A stretch of 64,000 bases of DNA from Pseudomonas putida (GTDB lineage: Bacteria > Pseudomonadota > Gammaproteobacteria > Pseudomonadales > Pseudomonadaceae). Positions within the stretch are counted from its first letter, which is position 1; every line of letters begins with the position of its first letter. The notes under the pieces were generated by a model. It had not been told where the DNA came from. It saw only the letters and a program-made list of their open reading frames with translations, and ran no database searches. Position numbers and translations under genes: made by a program. The DNA lies in NCBI GenBank assembly GCA_041071465.1, contig CP163498.1, forward strand, positions 5,288,001-5,352,000, in the 5' to 3' direction. Positions 36,731 to 47,346 of the stretch are shown in pieces.

Positions 36731-37273
36731 TCACTCGTCTGCGTGGTGAACCACGACCAGCAACTGCGCCGGCGTGACACCTACCGAGCGTAGCCGGTGC
36801 GGCGTCTGGGCGTTGAAATGAAGGGCATCGCCCTGTTCCAGCAGCACCCGTTCGTTCATGAAGTCCACTTCCACCTGGCCAGCATGCACGAACAGGAACT
36901 CCTCGCCCTGGTGTTCCTTGAACGTGGGGTCACTGAATTCGGAGGGTGGCTGAATCAGGAACGGCAGCAGGCTGCGTTGGCCGACCTGGCTGGTGAGGGC
37001 CGCGTATCCCGGCCCTTGCCCATCGCCTACCAACGCCTGGCGCTGGCCATGGCGCACCAGGCTGTAGCGGCTCTGCCCAGCCTGTTCTTCGGCGAACAGC
37101 TCTTCGACATTGACGTTCAGCGCCCGTGCCAGTTTCAGCGCCGCCGCGATCGAGGGCGTGTTGAGGCCGCGCTCGACCTTGGACAGGTAGCTTTTGGTCA
37201 TGCCGGTCTTTTCGGCGAGCATTTCCAGGGTCATCCCCAGTTTCTTACGCAGCAGTTTCAATCGAATAGACAT
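36731..37273 (-). CDS. XRE-family regulator with C-terminal cupin
   Basis: A 180-residue protein: HTH at about 5-60 (LRKKLGMTLEMLAEKTGMTK, SYLSKVERGLNTPS) and a cupin_2 domain at about 105-178 (GEEFLFVHAGQVEVDFMNER, ALHFNAQTPHRLRS). This two-domain type senses a small molecule with the cupin. It is upstream of, and co-oriented with, nothing obvious on its 3' side. On its 5' side it is 80 bases from the end of the short-chain fatty acid transporter gene on the same strand, so it may be co-transcribed with and control that operon (inference). Confidence 0.85.
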   Translation of the reverse strand: MSIRLKLLRKKLGMTLEMLAEKTGMTKSYLSKVERGLNTPSIAAALKLARALNVNVEELFAEEQAGQSRYSLVRHGQRQALVGDGQGPGYAALTSQVGQRSLLPFLIQPPSEFSDPTFKEHQGEEFLFVHAGQVEVDFMNERVLLEQGDALHFNAQTPHRLRSVGVTPAQLLVVVHHADE

Positions 37274-37352
37274 GTAACGCGTGTTTCCCAGGCTGAGGCA
37301 GCCATGATACGCGTCTGAAAGCTGACGCCAAGCCTGCAGGGATGGCCTTCAA

Positions 37353-38771
37353 TCAAGGCATCACTGGCGGTACGTACTGCAACGTCGTACCCAGTGCCCA
37401 CAGCAACACCAGCACCAACGGCACATGCACCAGCAACTGCACGAACGAGAAGCCGATCAGGTCGCGCGCCTTGAGCCCCAGTACGCCCAGCAGCGGCAGC
37501 ATGTAGAACGGGTTGATCAGGTTCGGCAAAGCTTCGGCGGCGTGTGAGATCTGCACCGCCCAGCCCAGGTGGTACTGCAGGTCATTCGCCACCAGCATCA
37601 CGTAGGGGGCCTCGATGATCCACTTGCCACCGCCCGAGGGGATGAAGAAGCCCAGCACCGCCGAATACACCCCCATCAGCACGGCATAGGTGTCATGGGT
37701 GGCAATCTGGGTGAAGAACAACGAAATATGGTGGGCCAGGGTCTGTTCGTCGACACCCTTCACCTGGGTGAGGATGGCGGCGATCGAACCGTACAGCGGG
37801 AACTGGATCAGCACCCCCGTGGTGGTCGGCACGGCACGCGCCACCGCGTCAAGGAAACTGCGCGGGCGCCAGTGCAGCAAGGCACCGAGCATGATGAACA
37901 ACAGGTTGTAGGTGTTCAGCCCGGAGATAGCGGTAATCGCCGGCTTGGTGGCGAACTCCTGGTACAGCCAGCCAGCGGCCAGGGCCACCAGCAGCAGAAT
38001 CAGGATGGGGCTGTGCTCCAGCCACTCACCTGGGCGGGTACGTTGCGGTGCGGGCGGCGCCGTGAAGGTGGGGTCGACACCACAGTCTTCAGCGCTGCGT
38101 GCACTGTTCGGGCCCGGGGCGGTGGCGTAGGCGATCACCAGCGAGACCACCACCAGCGCCGCCAACATCACGCCGGACTGCCAGAGGAAAATGGTTTCGG
38201 TGAACGGGATCACCCCAGTAATCGACAGGATCGAGGGTGGCAGGCTGGCCGGGTTGGCTTGTAGCTGCGCCGCCGACGATGACAGGCCCAGCGCCCACAC
38301 CGCGCCCAAGCCCAGGTAGGCAGCCGCACCGGCGGCGCGGTAGTCCATTTTCAGGTCGGTGCGCCGCGCCAGGGCGCGTACCAGCAAACCACCGAACACC
38401 AGCGACAGGCCCCAGTTGAGCAAGGAGGCCAGCATCGATATCAGCGCTACCCAGCACACGGCCGAGCGACCGTTGCCGGGGATGCGCGCCAGGCGATCGA
38501 TCAGACGCGCGGCGGGCGGCGAACTGGCAACCACATAGCCACCAATGACCACGAAGGCCATCTGCATGGTGAACGGGATCAAGCTCCAGAAACCGTCGCC
38601 AAACGCTTTGGCGGTGTCGGTCGGCTTGGCCCCCATGGCCAGTGCGCCAATGCACACCAGCAGCACCGCCAAGGCGGCGAACACCCAGGAATCGGGGAAC
38701 CAGCGTTCGGCCCAGTTGGAGCAGCGCAAGGCAAAGCGCGCGGAACGGCTGTCTTGAATTTCAGCGGCCAC
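37353..38771 (-). CDS. Short-chain fatty acid transporter (AtoE family)
   Basis: A 472-residue membrane protein with about eleven helices, of the AtoE (TIGR00366-type) family: FWSLIPFTMQMAFVVIGGYV, GYVVASSPPA, LNWGLSLVFGGLL, and the conserved VLGFFIPSGGGKWIIEAPYV. The start is a GTG at 38771 with AAGGA eight bases upstream; a longer frame to 38846 runs into a REP element. It imports short-chain acids such as acetoacetate or butyrate, which the two CoA-transferase subunits encoded just upstream would activate. Confidence 0.87.
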   Translation of the reverse strand: MAAEIQDSRSARFALRCSNWAERWFPDSWVFAALAVLLVCIGALAMGAKPTDTAKAFGDGFWSLIPFTMQMAFVVIGGYVVASSPPAARLIDRLARIPGNGRSAVCWVALISMLASLLNWGLSLVFGGLLVRALARRTDLKMDYRAAGAAAYLGLGAVWALGLSSSAAQLQANPASLPPSILSITGVIPFTETIFLWQSGVMLAALVVVSLVIAYATAPGPNSARSAEDCGVDPTFTAPPAPQRTRPGEWLEHSPILILLLVALAAGWLYQEFATKPAITAISGLNTYNLLFIMLGALLHWRPRSFLDAVARAVPTTTGVLIQFPLYGSIAAILTQVKGVDEQTLAHHISLFFTQIATHDTYAVLMGVYSAVLGFFIPSGGGKWIIEAPYVMLVANDLQYHLGWAVQISHAAEALPNLINPFYMLPLLGVLGLKARDLIGFSFVQLLVHVPLVLVLLWALGTTLQYVPPVMP

Positions 38772-38827
38772 AGTTGAATTCCTTTTATTGGTTTTATGAG
38801 GTGACACGTGTTGCCAGAAAACACAAA

Positions 38828-38907
38828 ACCCTGTGGGAACAGCCATGCCCGCGAATGCATCGGTAAATTCACCGCAGCATTCGCGGGCACGCCCGCTCCC
38901 ACAGGGT
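38828..38907. repeat. REP-type inverted repeat upstream of the transporter gene
   Basis: Outer arms ACCCTGTGGGA/TCCCACAGGGT and inner arms GCCCGCGAATGC/GCATTCGCGGGC around an AT-rich loop. It lies between the CoA-transferase B gene and the transporter gene on the same strand. The core GCGGGCACGCCCGCTCCCAC is typical of Pseudomonas REP sequences. Confidence 0.75.
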
Positions 38908-38923
38908 AGGATCGTGTAATGCC

Positions 38924-39580
38924 TTAGAAGGTCATTTCCTTCACATCATCCGGCACGATCAGCTTGCCGGCGGTTTTCTCGATGATTTCCTCGACGCTCA
39001 CCCCCGGCGCAGTCTCGCGCAGGATGAACGCGCCGTCTTCGATTTCCAGGTAGGCCAGGTCGGTGAGCACCTTGCGGATGCAACCGGCACCGGTCAGCGG
39101 TAAGCTGCACTGGGGCAAAAGCTTGGACTCGCCATCCTTGGAGGCGTGGGTCATGGTGACGATGATGTTGTCGGCGCCAGCCACCAGGTCCATGGCGCCA
39201 CCCATGCCCTTGACCAGCTTGCCCGGGATCATCCACGAGGCGATGTTGCCCTGCACGTCCACCTCGAAAGCACCCAGCACGGTCAGGTCGACGTGGCCAC
39301 CACGGATCATGGCGAACGATTGTGCCGAATCGAAGATCGAGGCACCGCGGCGGGCGGTGACGGTTTGCTTGCCGGCATTGATCATGTCGGCATCGATAGT
39401 GCTTTCGGTCGGGAATTCGCCCATGCCGAGCAGGCCGTTTTCCGACTGCAGCATCACATCCATATCGGCCGGTACATAGTTGGCCACCAGGGTCGGAATG
39501 CCGATGCCCAGGTTGACGTAGTAGCCGTCCTTCAGTTCACGGGCGACGCGTTGTGCCATCTGTTCGCGGGTCAGTGCCAT
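38924..39580 (-). CDS. 3-oxoacid CoA-transferase subunit B
   Basis: A 218-residue family I CoA-transferase beta subunit from MALTREQMAQ at 39580. The catalytic glutamate E47 lies in LQSENGLLGMGEF, and GIGIPTLVANYVP and GGHVDLTVLGAFEVD are conserved. It forms a heterotetramer with subunit A and moves CoA from succinyl-CoA (or acetyl-CoA) to acetoacetate or 3-oxoadipate. The neighbouring AtoE transporter favours acetoacetate or other short-chain acids over 3-oxoadipate. It follows subunit A by 34 bases. Confidence 0.88.
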   Translation of the reverse strand: MALTREQMAQRVARELKDGYYVNLGIGIPTLVANYVPADMDVMLQSENGLLGMGEFPTESTIDADMINAGKQTVTARRGASIFDSAQSFAMIRGGHVDLTVLGAFEVDVQGNIASWMIPGKLVKGMGGAMDLVAGADNIIVTMTHASKDGESKLLPQCSLPLTGAGCIRKVLTDLAYLEIEDGAFILRETAPGVSVEEIIEKTAGKLIVPDDVKEMTF

Positions 39581-39614
39581 GGTCAGGATCTCTTTGTTGT
39601 TCTGGTGATGGCGC

Positions 39615-40313
39615 TCAGGCCTTGACGGTGCGCTTTTCGATACGCTTTTCGAAGGTGCCGACGATGACACGGTCCACGTAGATGCCCGGGGTGTGGATTT
39701 CGCTGGGCAGCAGCACGCCCGGCTCGACGATTTCTTCCACTTCGACCACGGTGATCTTGCCGGCGGTGGCCGCCAGCGGGTTGAAGTTTTGCGCGGTGTT
39801 GCGGTACACCACGTTACCGTAGTGGTCGGCCTTCCAGCCCTTGACGATGGCGAAGTCACCGGTGATGGATTCTTCGAGGATGTACTTGCGGCCCTTGAAC
39901 TCGCGCACTTCCTTGCCGTCGGCTACCGGTGTGCCGTAGCCGGTGGCAGTGTAGAACGCCGGGATGCCGGCCCCTCCTGCGCGCATTTTTTCGGCGAGGG
40001 TGCCCTGCGGGGTCAGTTCCACTTCCAGTTCGCCGCTGAGCAGCTGGCGCTCGAACTCGGCGTTTTCGCCCACGTAGGAGGCGATCATCTTGCGGATCTG
40101 CCGGTCTTCCAGCAGCACACCCAGGCCGAAGCCGTCGACGCCGCAGTTGTTGGAGACCACCGTCAGGCCCTTGACGCCACGCCGCTTGATTTCGCTGATA
40201 AGGTTTTCCGGGATGCCGCACAGGCCAAAGCCACCGGCCAGTACCGTCATGTTGTCGGTCAGGCCTTCGAGGGCCTGTTCATAGGTTGCAACGCGCTTGT
40301 CCAGTCCGGCCAT
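39615..40313 (-). CDS. 3-oxoacid CoA-transferase subunit A
   Basis: A 232-residue family I CoA-transferase alpha subunit from [13 protein letters not shown] at 40313 (AGGCGG upstream). Signature [13 protein letters not shown] is at about 26-38, followed by [16 protein letters not shown] and the CoA-binding region [16 protein letters not shown]. Works with subunit B. The gene is divergent from a LysR regulator across 140 bp, a likely control region with AT-rich sequence. Confidence 0.88.
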   Translation of the reverse strand: MAGLDKRVATYEQALEGLTDNMTVLAGGFGLCGIPENLISEIKRRGVKGLTVVSNNCGVDGFGLGVLLEDRQIRKMIASYVGENAEFERQLLSGELEVELTPQGTLAEKMRAGGAGIPAFYTATGYGTPVADGKEVREFKGRKYILEESITGDFAIVKGWKADHYGNVVYRNTAQNFNPLAATAGKITVVEVEEIVEPGVLLPSEIHTPGIYVDRVIVGTFEKRIEKRTVKA

Positions 40314-40453
40314 GCTGATCCGCCTTTTGTAGTTGTTGAACCGACGAGGCTGTCGGTGAGCGTGTGCAGACATCTTCACCGCAAGCGACTGATTTGTTAA
40401 TTTTGTTTTCGTCATCGATTGATAACTTTTACAAAACAAACAATAGGCCCGAC

Positions 40454-41359
40454 ATGAACGTCAAGCAACTGCGCGCCTTTGTCGCCGTGGCCAAGTACCA
40501 GAGCTTCGCCCAGGCCGGTGAACACCTGCATGTTTCGCAACCGGCCTTGAGCCTGACCATCAAGGCCCTGGAAGAAAACCTTGGCGGCGCCCTGCTCAGC
40601 CGCACCACGCGCAGCGTCAGCCTGACCGCCGAAGGCGAAGTGCTACTGCCACTGGCACGGCGCCTGCTGGCCGACTGGGACGACACCGAGGAGATGCTGC
40701 GCCAGCGCTTCACCCTGCAACTGGGCCGCGTGTCGGTGGCGGCCATGCCGGCCTTCGCCGGCAATTTGCTGCCCCATTCGCTCAAGGTGTTTCGCCAACG
40801 CTACCCCAAGGTCAACGTCACCGTGCATGACGTGATCAACGAACAGGTACAGGAACTGGTTCGCCATCGCCGCGTCGAACTGGGCATCGGCTTCGAGCCG
40901 GATAACATCGATGGGCTGGACTTTCACCCGCTGTACATGGACCGCTTCGTTGCAGTGCTGCCCGCCGACTCACCCTTGGCACTGCTGCCCCAGGTCAGCT
41001 GGGCACAGCTGATGGCCGAAGATTTCGTGGCCCTGCAACGCCCTTCGGCGGTGCGCCTGCTGATGGAGCAGAATGTGGCGGCCCAACACGGCAAGCTGGC
41101 AGTGGCCTTCGAGAGCCACCAGCTGACAACCATTGGCCGCATGGTCGCCAGCGGCCTGGGGGTCAGTGCAGTGCCGGCGCTGTGCATCAACCAGATGCAG
41201 GAGCTGGGCGCCCGTTGCGTGACCTTGGTCGAGCCTGTCGTCGAGCGGCGCATTGGCGTGATTGCGCTCAGCGAGCACCAGCTTTCCACCGCAGCGCAAG
41301 CGCTGCTTGAAGTTCTGCTTTCCAATACCCGCATCCCGGAGGTGACATGCGTTATGTGA
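40454..41359 (+). CDS. LysR-family regulator, divergent from the CoA-transferase operon
   Basis: A 301-residue LysR protein from [20 protein letters not shown] at 40454; an earlier in-frame ATG at 40364 would intrude into the divergent promoter. HTH at 1-60 ([20 protein letters not shown]), effector domain after that. Divergence from the CoA-transferase genes suggests that it activates them in response to a short-chain acid or its CoA ester. Its end overlaps the start of the aldo/keto reductase gene by 13 bases, so the two are probably co-transcribed. Confidence 0.83.
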   Translation: MNVKQLRAFVAVAKYQSFAQAGEHLHVSQPALSLTIKALEENLGGALLSRTTRSVSLTAEGEVLLPLARRLLADWDDTEEMLRQRFTLQLGRVSVAAMPAFAGNLLPHSLKVFRQRYPKVNVTVHDVINEQVQELVRHRRVELGIGFEPDNIDGLDFHPLYMDRFVAVLPADSPLALLPQVSWAQLMAEDFVALQRPSAVRLLMEQNVAAQHGKLAVAFESHQLTTIGRMVASGLGVSAVPALCINQMQELGARCVTLVEPVVERRIGVIALSEHQLSTAAQALLEVLLSNTRIPEVTCVM

Positions 41360-42167
41360 AACTGGCAGGTACGCAGGTCCCGGCCATCGGCCAGGGCACT
41401 TGGTACATGGGGAAGACCCTGCGCGCAAGGCTGACGAAGTGGCGGCCCTGCAACAGGGTATCGAGCTGGGCCTGAACCTGATCGACACCGCCGAGATGTA
41501 TGCCGAAGGGGGGGCGGAAGAAGTCGTTGGCCAGGCCATTGCCGGGCGCCGCGAGCAGGTGTTTCTGGTCAGCAAGGTCTACCCGCACAATGCCGGCCGC
41601 CGCAACATGTCGGCCGCCTGCGAACGTAGCCTCACGCGCTTGGGCACCGACTGCATCGATCTTTACCTGTTGCACTGGCGAGGCCAGCACCCGCTGGAGG
41701 AAACCGTCGAAGCCTTCGAACGCTTGCGCGAGCAAGGCAAGATCAAGCGCTGGGGCGTGTCCAACTTCGACGTCGATGACCTGCGCGAACTGCACAACCC
41801 TGACTGTGCCACCAACCAGGTGCTGTACAACCCGGCCCAACGTGGCATCGAATTCGACTTGCTGCCGTGGTGCGAAAAGCGTGCATTACCGACCATGGCC
41901 TACTGCCCGCTGGCCCAAGGCGGGCGCTTGTTGCAACACCCGGTACTGGCAGAAATCGCCGAGCGCCATGGCGCCACACCGGCCCAGGTTAGCCTGGCCT
42001 GGGTGACCCGTGATGACGGGGTGGTTGCCATCCCCAAGGCGGTGACGCCCGAGCATGTGCGGCTGAATGCGGCTGCGGGTGCGCTGACCTTGACCCGCGA
42101 AGACCTGCGAGCGATTGATCGGGCGTTCCCGGCACCCACGCGCAAGCAGCGGTTAGCGATGGTCTGA
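41347..42167 (+). pseudogene. Aldo/keto reductase, frameshifted at about 41409
   Basis: Starts [20 protein letters not shown] at 41347 (GGAGGTGAC upstream) and slips at GGGG 41409-41412. With one more G, WYMG runs into EDPARKADEVAALQQGIELG and the rest. Restored length is 273 residues, typical of the AKR4/AKR5-like short subgroup. The catalytic tetrad is visible: D in IDTAEMYAEGG, Y in the same motif, K in VSKVYP and H in LLHWRG. It reduces an aldehyde or ketone with NADPH; substrate unknown. Probably a sequencing error. Confidence 0.87.
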
Positions 42168-42178
42168 GTGGTAGCACT

Positions 42179-42219
42179 GCTAATTGTATGAGCGGCCTTG
42201 GGCCGCTCATACAATTAGC
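42179..42219. terminator. Perfect bidirectional terminator hairpin
   Basis: Two perfect 19-base arms (42179-42197 and 42201-42219) around TTG, starting GCTAATTGTATGAGCGGCC. It lies between converging stop codons at 42167 and 42226, and its AT-rich arm ends give a T-run on both strands. Confidence 0.85.
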
Positions 42220-42225
42220 GTACGG

Positions 42226-45200
42226 TTAATGAAAATCCCGGCTACGCACATCCAGCCCTTGCAACAGCGGGCTCACATCCTCCAGCCGCCGTGCAATCAA
42301 GTGCCGCACACCATTCTCCTGCTCCAGCCGCCCACTGACCTTGAGCAGCTGAGACCCCACCAAGGCTCGCCGCTGCCGTTCGGCAATATCCCGCCACACC
42401 ACCACGTTGACCATCCCGTGCTCATCCTCCAGGGTAACGAAGGTCACTCCACTCGCGGTCTGGGGCCGTTGGCGGCCTACTACCAGCCCGGCCACGGCAA
42501 TGGTGTCGCCATGCTCGACACCTTGCAGCTCACTCGAGCTACGACACCCCAGCGCCCTCAGGCGTGAGCGCAGCAGGGCCAGTGGATGCGGGCCAAGCGT
42601 AGTACCGAGGGTTTGATAATCGGCTACCAGGTCCTCGTCCACGGTAGGTGCAGGCAAAGCCACCGCCACTTCCGGCAAGGCTTGCACGTCGGCGAACAAC
42701 GGCAGCTGCGGCTGCACCGCTGCCACCTGCCAGCGTGCCTGATGCCGATCGCTGGCCAAGGCCCGCAGCGCTCCGGCATCGGCCAGGCGGGCTCGGGCCC
42801 GTGAGTCGAGCCCGGCACGCAGGCACAGGTCTTCGACGTCGCGCCATGGCCGTTGCGCCCTTGCCTGCTGCAAACGCCTGGCATCGGCTTCGGCCAGGCC
42901 ACGCACAAGGCGCAAGCCCATGCGAATGGCCAACGTGCCATGCTCATCAGGCTCGAGGGTACAGTCCCATTCACTGTGGCAAACGTCTACGGGCCGCACC
43001 TCGATACCCTGGCGGCGAGCCTCCTGCAGCAACTGGTCAGGGCTGTAGAAGCCCATCGGCCAGCTGTTGACCAACGCACACGTGAAGATCGCCGGCTCAT
43101 GGCACTTCAACCAACTGCTGGCGTAGCACAGCAGGGCAAAACTGGCCGCATGCGATTCAGGGAAGCCATAGCTGCCAAAGCCCTTGATTTGCTCGAAGAT
43201 GCGCTGGGCAAACGCCAGCTCGTAACCGTTGCGCAGCATGCCCTGTACCAGCCGCTCGCGGTGCGGTTCCAGGCCCCCATGGCGCTTCCAGGCCGCCATG
43301 CTGCGGCGCAACTGGTCAGCCTCGCCCGGCGTATAGTCGGCTGCGACCATGGCCAGTTCCATCACCTGCTCCTGGAATAGCGGTACACCCAACGTACGTT
43401 CGAAGACTGCCTTGAGTTGCGCGGACGGGTACGTCACCGGCTCCTGTTTCAGGCGCCGGCGCAGGTACGGATGAACCATGTCGCCCTGGATCGGACCGGG
43501 GCGGACGATGGCCACTTCGATGACCAGATCGTAGAACGTGGTGGGCCGCAGCCTGGGCAACATGGCCATTTGCGCGCGTGACTCGATCTGGAACACACCC
43601 ATGGTCTCGGCGCGGCTGATCATGGCGTAGGTGGCTGGGTCTTCGCTGGGGATGGTCGCCAGGGTCAGCTGCCGGCCACGGTGGCGCTGCAGCAGGTCGA
43701 AGCAACGGCGCAAGGCACTGAGCATGCCCAGCGCCAGCACGTCGACCTTGAGCAAGCCGACCATGTCCAGGTCGTCCTTGTCCCACTGGATCACCGTACG
43801 CTGCGCCATGGCCGCATTCTCCACTGGCACCAACTGGTCGAGCGGTTGCTGGGAGATGACGAAGCCACCTGGGTGTTGCGACAGGTGCCGGGGAAGCCGA
43901 TCAGTTCACCAGCAAGTACCAGCACCCGCCGCAGCGAAGGGCTGCCGGCCTCAAAACCGGCCTCGGCCAGGCGCTGCTCATCGGGTATACGGTCGCTCCA
44001 GCGGCCACAGCACTTGGCCAATGCATCCACCTGGTCGGCAGGCAGCCCCAGCACCCTCGCCACATCCCGCACAGCTCCGGCGGCATGATAGGTGTTGACC
44101 ACCGCCGTCAGTGCTGCACGGTGCCGGCCATAGCGGCGGAACACGTACTGGATCACTTCTTCGCGTCGGTCATGCTCGAAATCCACATCGATATCGGGCG
44201 GCTCGTTGCGTTCGCGAGACAGAAATCGCTCGAACAGCAGGTGATGCTCCATAGGGTCGAGTTCGGTGATGCCCAGCACGAAACACACTACCGAGTTGGC
44301 TGCCGAGCCACGGCCCTGGCACAGAATGCGCTGGCTGCGGGCGAAAGCGACAATGTCGTGCACGGTCAAGAAATAGCTTTCGTAACCAAGCTCTTCGATC
44401 AACGCCAGTTCCTTGGCCAGCACATCGCGCACCTTTTCACTTGGCCCGTTTGGCCAGCGCAACGGCAAGCCCTGCTCGCACAGATCACGCAACCAGCTGG
44501 CCGGGGTGTGGCCCTCGGGCACCAGTTCGCACGGGTACTGGTATTTCAATTCGCTGAGGTCGAATTGACAGCGCTGGGCAATGGTCAAGGTCTCTGCCAG
44601 CAAGTTGGCCGGGTACAGTTCCCCAGTTGCGCTTGGCTGCGCAGGTGCCGCTCGCCGTTGGCAAACAGAAAGCGCCCGGCCTCGTTTACCTGGCAATGCT
44701 GGCGGATGGCAGTCATGCAGTCCTGCAAGGCACGGCGGCCTCGCACATGCATATGTACGTCGCCACAGGCCACGGCGCGCACGCCCACATCAGCCGCCAG
44801 TGCCTGCAGACGCTGCAGGCGCATGGCATCGTCACAGCCCCGGTGCAGGTGCACGGCCAGCCACAGACGCTCGGCGAATACACTGCACAGCCATTCACCG
44901 GTGGCTTTATCAACACTGTCGTCGGCCACCCACAAGGCCAGCAGGCCTTGATGGTGCTGCTGCAGGTCGTCACGAAACAACTGGTACTCACCCTTCTCTG
45001 TCCGCCGCCGGGCACGGGTGATCAGTGCGCACAGGTTCTGGTAGCCGGTCAGGTTCTCGACCAACAGCACCAGCTTGGGCCCGTCGTGCAACTGCACCTC
45101 GCTGCCGACGATGAGCCGCAGCTGATGCGCCTTGGCGGCCTGCCAGGCGCGCACGATACCGGCCAACGTGCATTCGTCAGTAATCGCCAAGGCCTGGTAG

Positions 45201-45304
45201 CCTTGTTCGCGCGCGCGCCGGAACAGCTCATCGGCACTCGACGCACCGCGCTGGAAGCTGAAGTTGGACAGGCAATGCAGCTCGGCATAACCCGGCGTGC
45301 TCAT
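42226..45304 (-). pseudogene. dnaE2: Error-prone DNA polymerase DnaE2, frameshifted at about 43890 and 44621
   Basis: Three consecutive frames join into one protein of about 1026 residues, the normal DnaE2 length. It begins with a PHP domain ([20 protein letters not shown]), has the catalytic region [20 protein letters not shown], and ends with the OB-fold and tail ([20 protein letters not shown]). Breaks are at GGGG 43890-43893 (coding strand CCCC, one C short: [16 protein letters not shown] should follow) and CCCC 44621-44624 (one G short on the coding strand: [13 protein letters not shown]). Together with ImuA and ImuB it performs mutagenic translesion synthesis. Its start overlaps the imuB stop by four bases. 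Both breaks look like sequencing errors. Confidence 0.9.
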
Positions 45305-46719
45305 GCGAACCAGCCCTGCAACCACAGTGGGCCGGCCTGGCTCAAGTCGCGGTAGGCCCAGCCGCGCAGGCCGTCACGGGTTTCGATATGGTAGTAATCG
45401 CGTCGCACATCGCCGCCATCCCACCAACCGGATTCGATGCGTTCAGCGTAACCCTGCACCTGATAGCCGGCGCCATCCAGCGCCATCGGTGCCGGCAGCA
45501 GCCAGCCTGGGCGACTGCCTGGGGCAACCGGCATGTGGCCTTGAGCGCCCTGCTCTGCCAGTTGCCAGGCGCATTCGGGGCGGTGATCGGCTGCCGCGCT
45601 TAGCCCCTTGACGGCCTCATCCCCCAGGCGCGCGCGCAGCCGCTCACGCAATTGCTCCCAGGGTTGCGCCTGTTGCGCCCGAGGGTCGAACAACGCCTGA
45701 TGCTGTGGCACGAACGGTGGCAAGTCTTCGGCCACCAGCCGCAGGTTGCGCACCGGTGCGGGTATGCGTAGCGGCTCCAGGCGGCCACGGGCCAATTCGA
45801 ACAACATCGACGCATCGCGTTCGGCCGCCAGCAGGCCAACCTTGAGCACCGTGTCTGGCCCCTCGGCATGCTCCAGATACAGGCAAAAGCGCTGCACCCC
45901 GCAGTCGCGCCCGGCCAGAAAGGCAGCAAGGTCGTTGAGCATGCGCCGCAGTGGGAACAACAGCGCCTGGTGCGATTCGACGTCGAAGTTCAGTTCGAGA
46001 CGGGTTTCAAAGCGGTCCGGTGGCCGATAGAAGTCCAGCCCCAGGTTGCGCAGGCCTAGCAGCTGGTCGAGGTGCAACTGCACCTGGGCAGAAAAGCGTC
46101 TGGCCAACGTGTCGCGCGGCAAGGCCACTACCTGGCCCAGCTGGCGCAGGCCCATGCGGGCAAAAGCTTCGGCGGCTTCTGCCGGCAAGCCGACACGTGT
46201 GATGGGCATGCTCAACAGCGCTGCACGGGTGGCCTCGGCATCGCTCACGGCCAAGCCATCGTGCCCATTGGCAAGCATGCGAGCCGCCACCGGGTTGCTA
46301 GCCAGAACGATGCGTTGGCGCAGGCCCAGTTCTGCCAACTCCTGGCGCAGGCGCGCCTCGAACAAAGGCCAGGGGCCGAACAGTTGCAGGCTGGAGCCTA
46401 CTTCCAGCAACAGCGCCCGAGGGTAATGCAGGCTGACCTGGGCACTGAAGCGGTAAGCCCAGGCTGCCAGCAGTTGCTGCACCTGGTCGATGCGTTTTGG
46501 GTCGACTTCGACGCAGGTGAAGCCATCCGCCAGGGCACGCGCTGCAGTCAGGGTTTGCCCGGCTCGCAGGCCCAGTGCAGCGGCGGCCATGTTGACCGAC
46601 TGCAACACACGTCGCTGAGTCGGCCCGCCAATGAGTACCAAGGGGGTATCAAGGTCGTCACGCTCACGCAGCACGGTATCCAGCGCAAGCTGGGGGAGCA
46701 GAATGCAAGCCCAGAGCAT
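45301..46719 (-). CDS. imuB: ImuB, Y-family polymerase-like translesion factor
   Basis: A 472-residue protein with the Y-family fold. The N-terminal catalytic segment is degenerate ([10 protein letters not shown] in place of the DxD region), as in other ImuB proteins, so it is thought to be inactive as a polymerase and to act as a clamp-binding hub for DnaE2. [16 protein letters not shown] and [13 protein letters not shown] match the family; [20 protein letters not shown] is the HhH region. The gene lies between imuA (six-base gap) and dnaE2 (four-base overlap) in the LexA2 operon. Confidence 0.9.
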   Translation of the reverse strand: MLWACILLPQLALDTVLRERDDLDTPLVLIGGPTQRRVLQSVNMAAAALGLRAGQTLTAARALADGFTCVEVDPKRIDQVQQLLAAWAYRFSAQVSLHYPRALLLEVGSSLQLFGPWPLFEARLRQELAELGLRQRIVLASNPVAARMLANGHDGLAVSDAEATRAALLSMPITRVGLPAEAAEAFARMGLRQLGQVVALPRDTLARRFSAQVQLHLDQLLGLRNLGLDFYRPPDRFETRLELNFDVESHQALLFPLRRMLNDLAAFLAGRDCGVQRFCLYLEHAEGPDTVLKVGLLAAERDASMLFELARGRLEPLRIPAPVRNLRLVAEDLPPFVPQHQALFDPRAQQAQPWEQLRERLRARLGDEAVKGLSAAADHRPECAWQLAEQGAQGHMPVAPGSRPGWLLPAPMALDGAGYQVQGYAERIESGWWDGGDVRRDYYHIETRDGLRGWAYRDLSQAGPLWLQGWFA

Positions 46720-46725
46720 GGCGCA

Positions 46726-47346
46726 TCAGCCCCGCCCTGGGCAGGCAATGGGCAGCGCTGGAGGCATGCCACCACGGCTTTTCAGCACGCGCCATTGTGC
46801 CGGCCGAGTGTCGACGGCAATGCGCAGTGCTGCCGGTGAAGGGTTGTGCGCCGCCTGCTGCGGCCTGCAGGCGAATGCCAACGCCTGACCGGTTTCGGCG
46901 GCCACCTGCAAGCGCCGCAGGGCGCGGTCATCGGCGCGCTCCGGCCAGCACAGCACCGCCGCACAACTGCCCGAGCGCAGGCACTGCTCGGCGGCCCACA
47001 GGGCATCGGCAGGTTCGGCGTCCACTTGTACCAGCCAGCGCAGGTCCACACCTGCTGCCTGCCAGGCCGGTGCGTAAGGAATGAAGGGCGGTGCCACCAG
47101 CACTACGCGGTTGGCATCTGCACTCAGCCGGGCCAGGGTTGGCCACAGCAAGTGCAACTCGCCACAGCCGGGGCTGGCCAGCAACAGCTCGCTCAGTGCT
47201 GCCGCCGGCCAGCCGCCTTCGGGCAAGCGGGCGTCGAGGGCCGCATGGCCGGTTGGCTGCAACCCGAGTGGCCGCGCCTCGGCCTGCCGACCGCGCCAGA
47301 TACGGCGCTGGTCGAGCAGCCTGTCGAGGTCGACCACCGCGCCCAT
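46726..47346 (-). CDS. imuA: ImuA (SulA2/RecA-like) mutasome protein
   Basis: A 206-residue protein distantly related to RecA. LPEGGWPAAALSELLL and GELHLLWPTLARLSADANRV correspond to the P-loop region but lack a perfect Walker A lysine. It ends GMPPALPIACPGRG. ImuA is required with ImuB and DnaE2 for damage-induced mutagenesis. Its start codon overlaps the lexA2 stop by one base. Confidence 0.88.
   Translation of the reverse strand: MGAVVDLDRLLDQRRIWRGRQAEARPLGLQPTGHAALDARLPEGGWPAAALSELLLASPGCGELHLLWPTLARLSADANRVVLVAPPFIPYAPAWQAAGVDLRWLVQVDAEPADALWAAEQCLRSGSCAAVLCWPERADDRALRRLQVAAETGQALAFACRPQQAAHNPSPAALRIAVDTRPAQWRVLKSRGGMPPALPIACPGRG

Noticed and set aside
43880..44630. Programmed frameshifting in dnaE2
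   Set aside because: No slippery heptamer and no conserved frameshift is known for DnaE2; the same kind of one-base loss occurs in six unrelated genes of the window.
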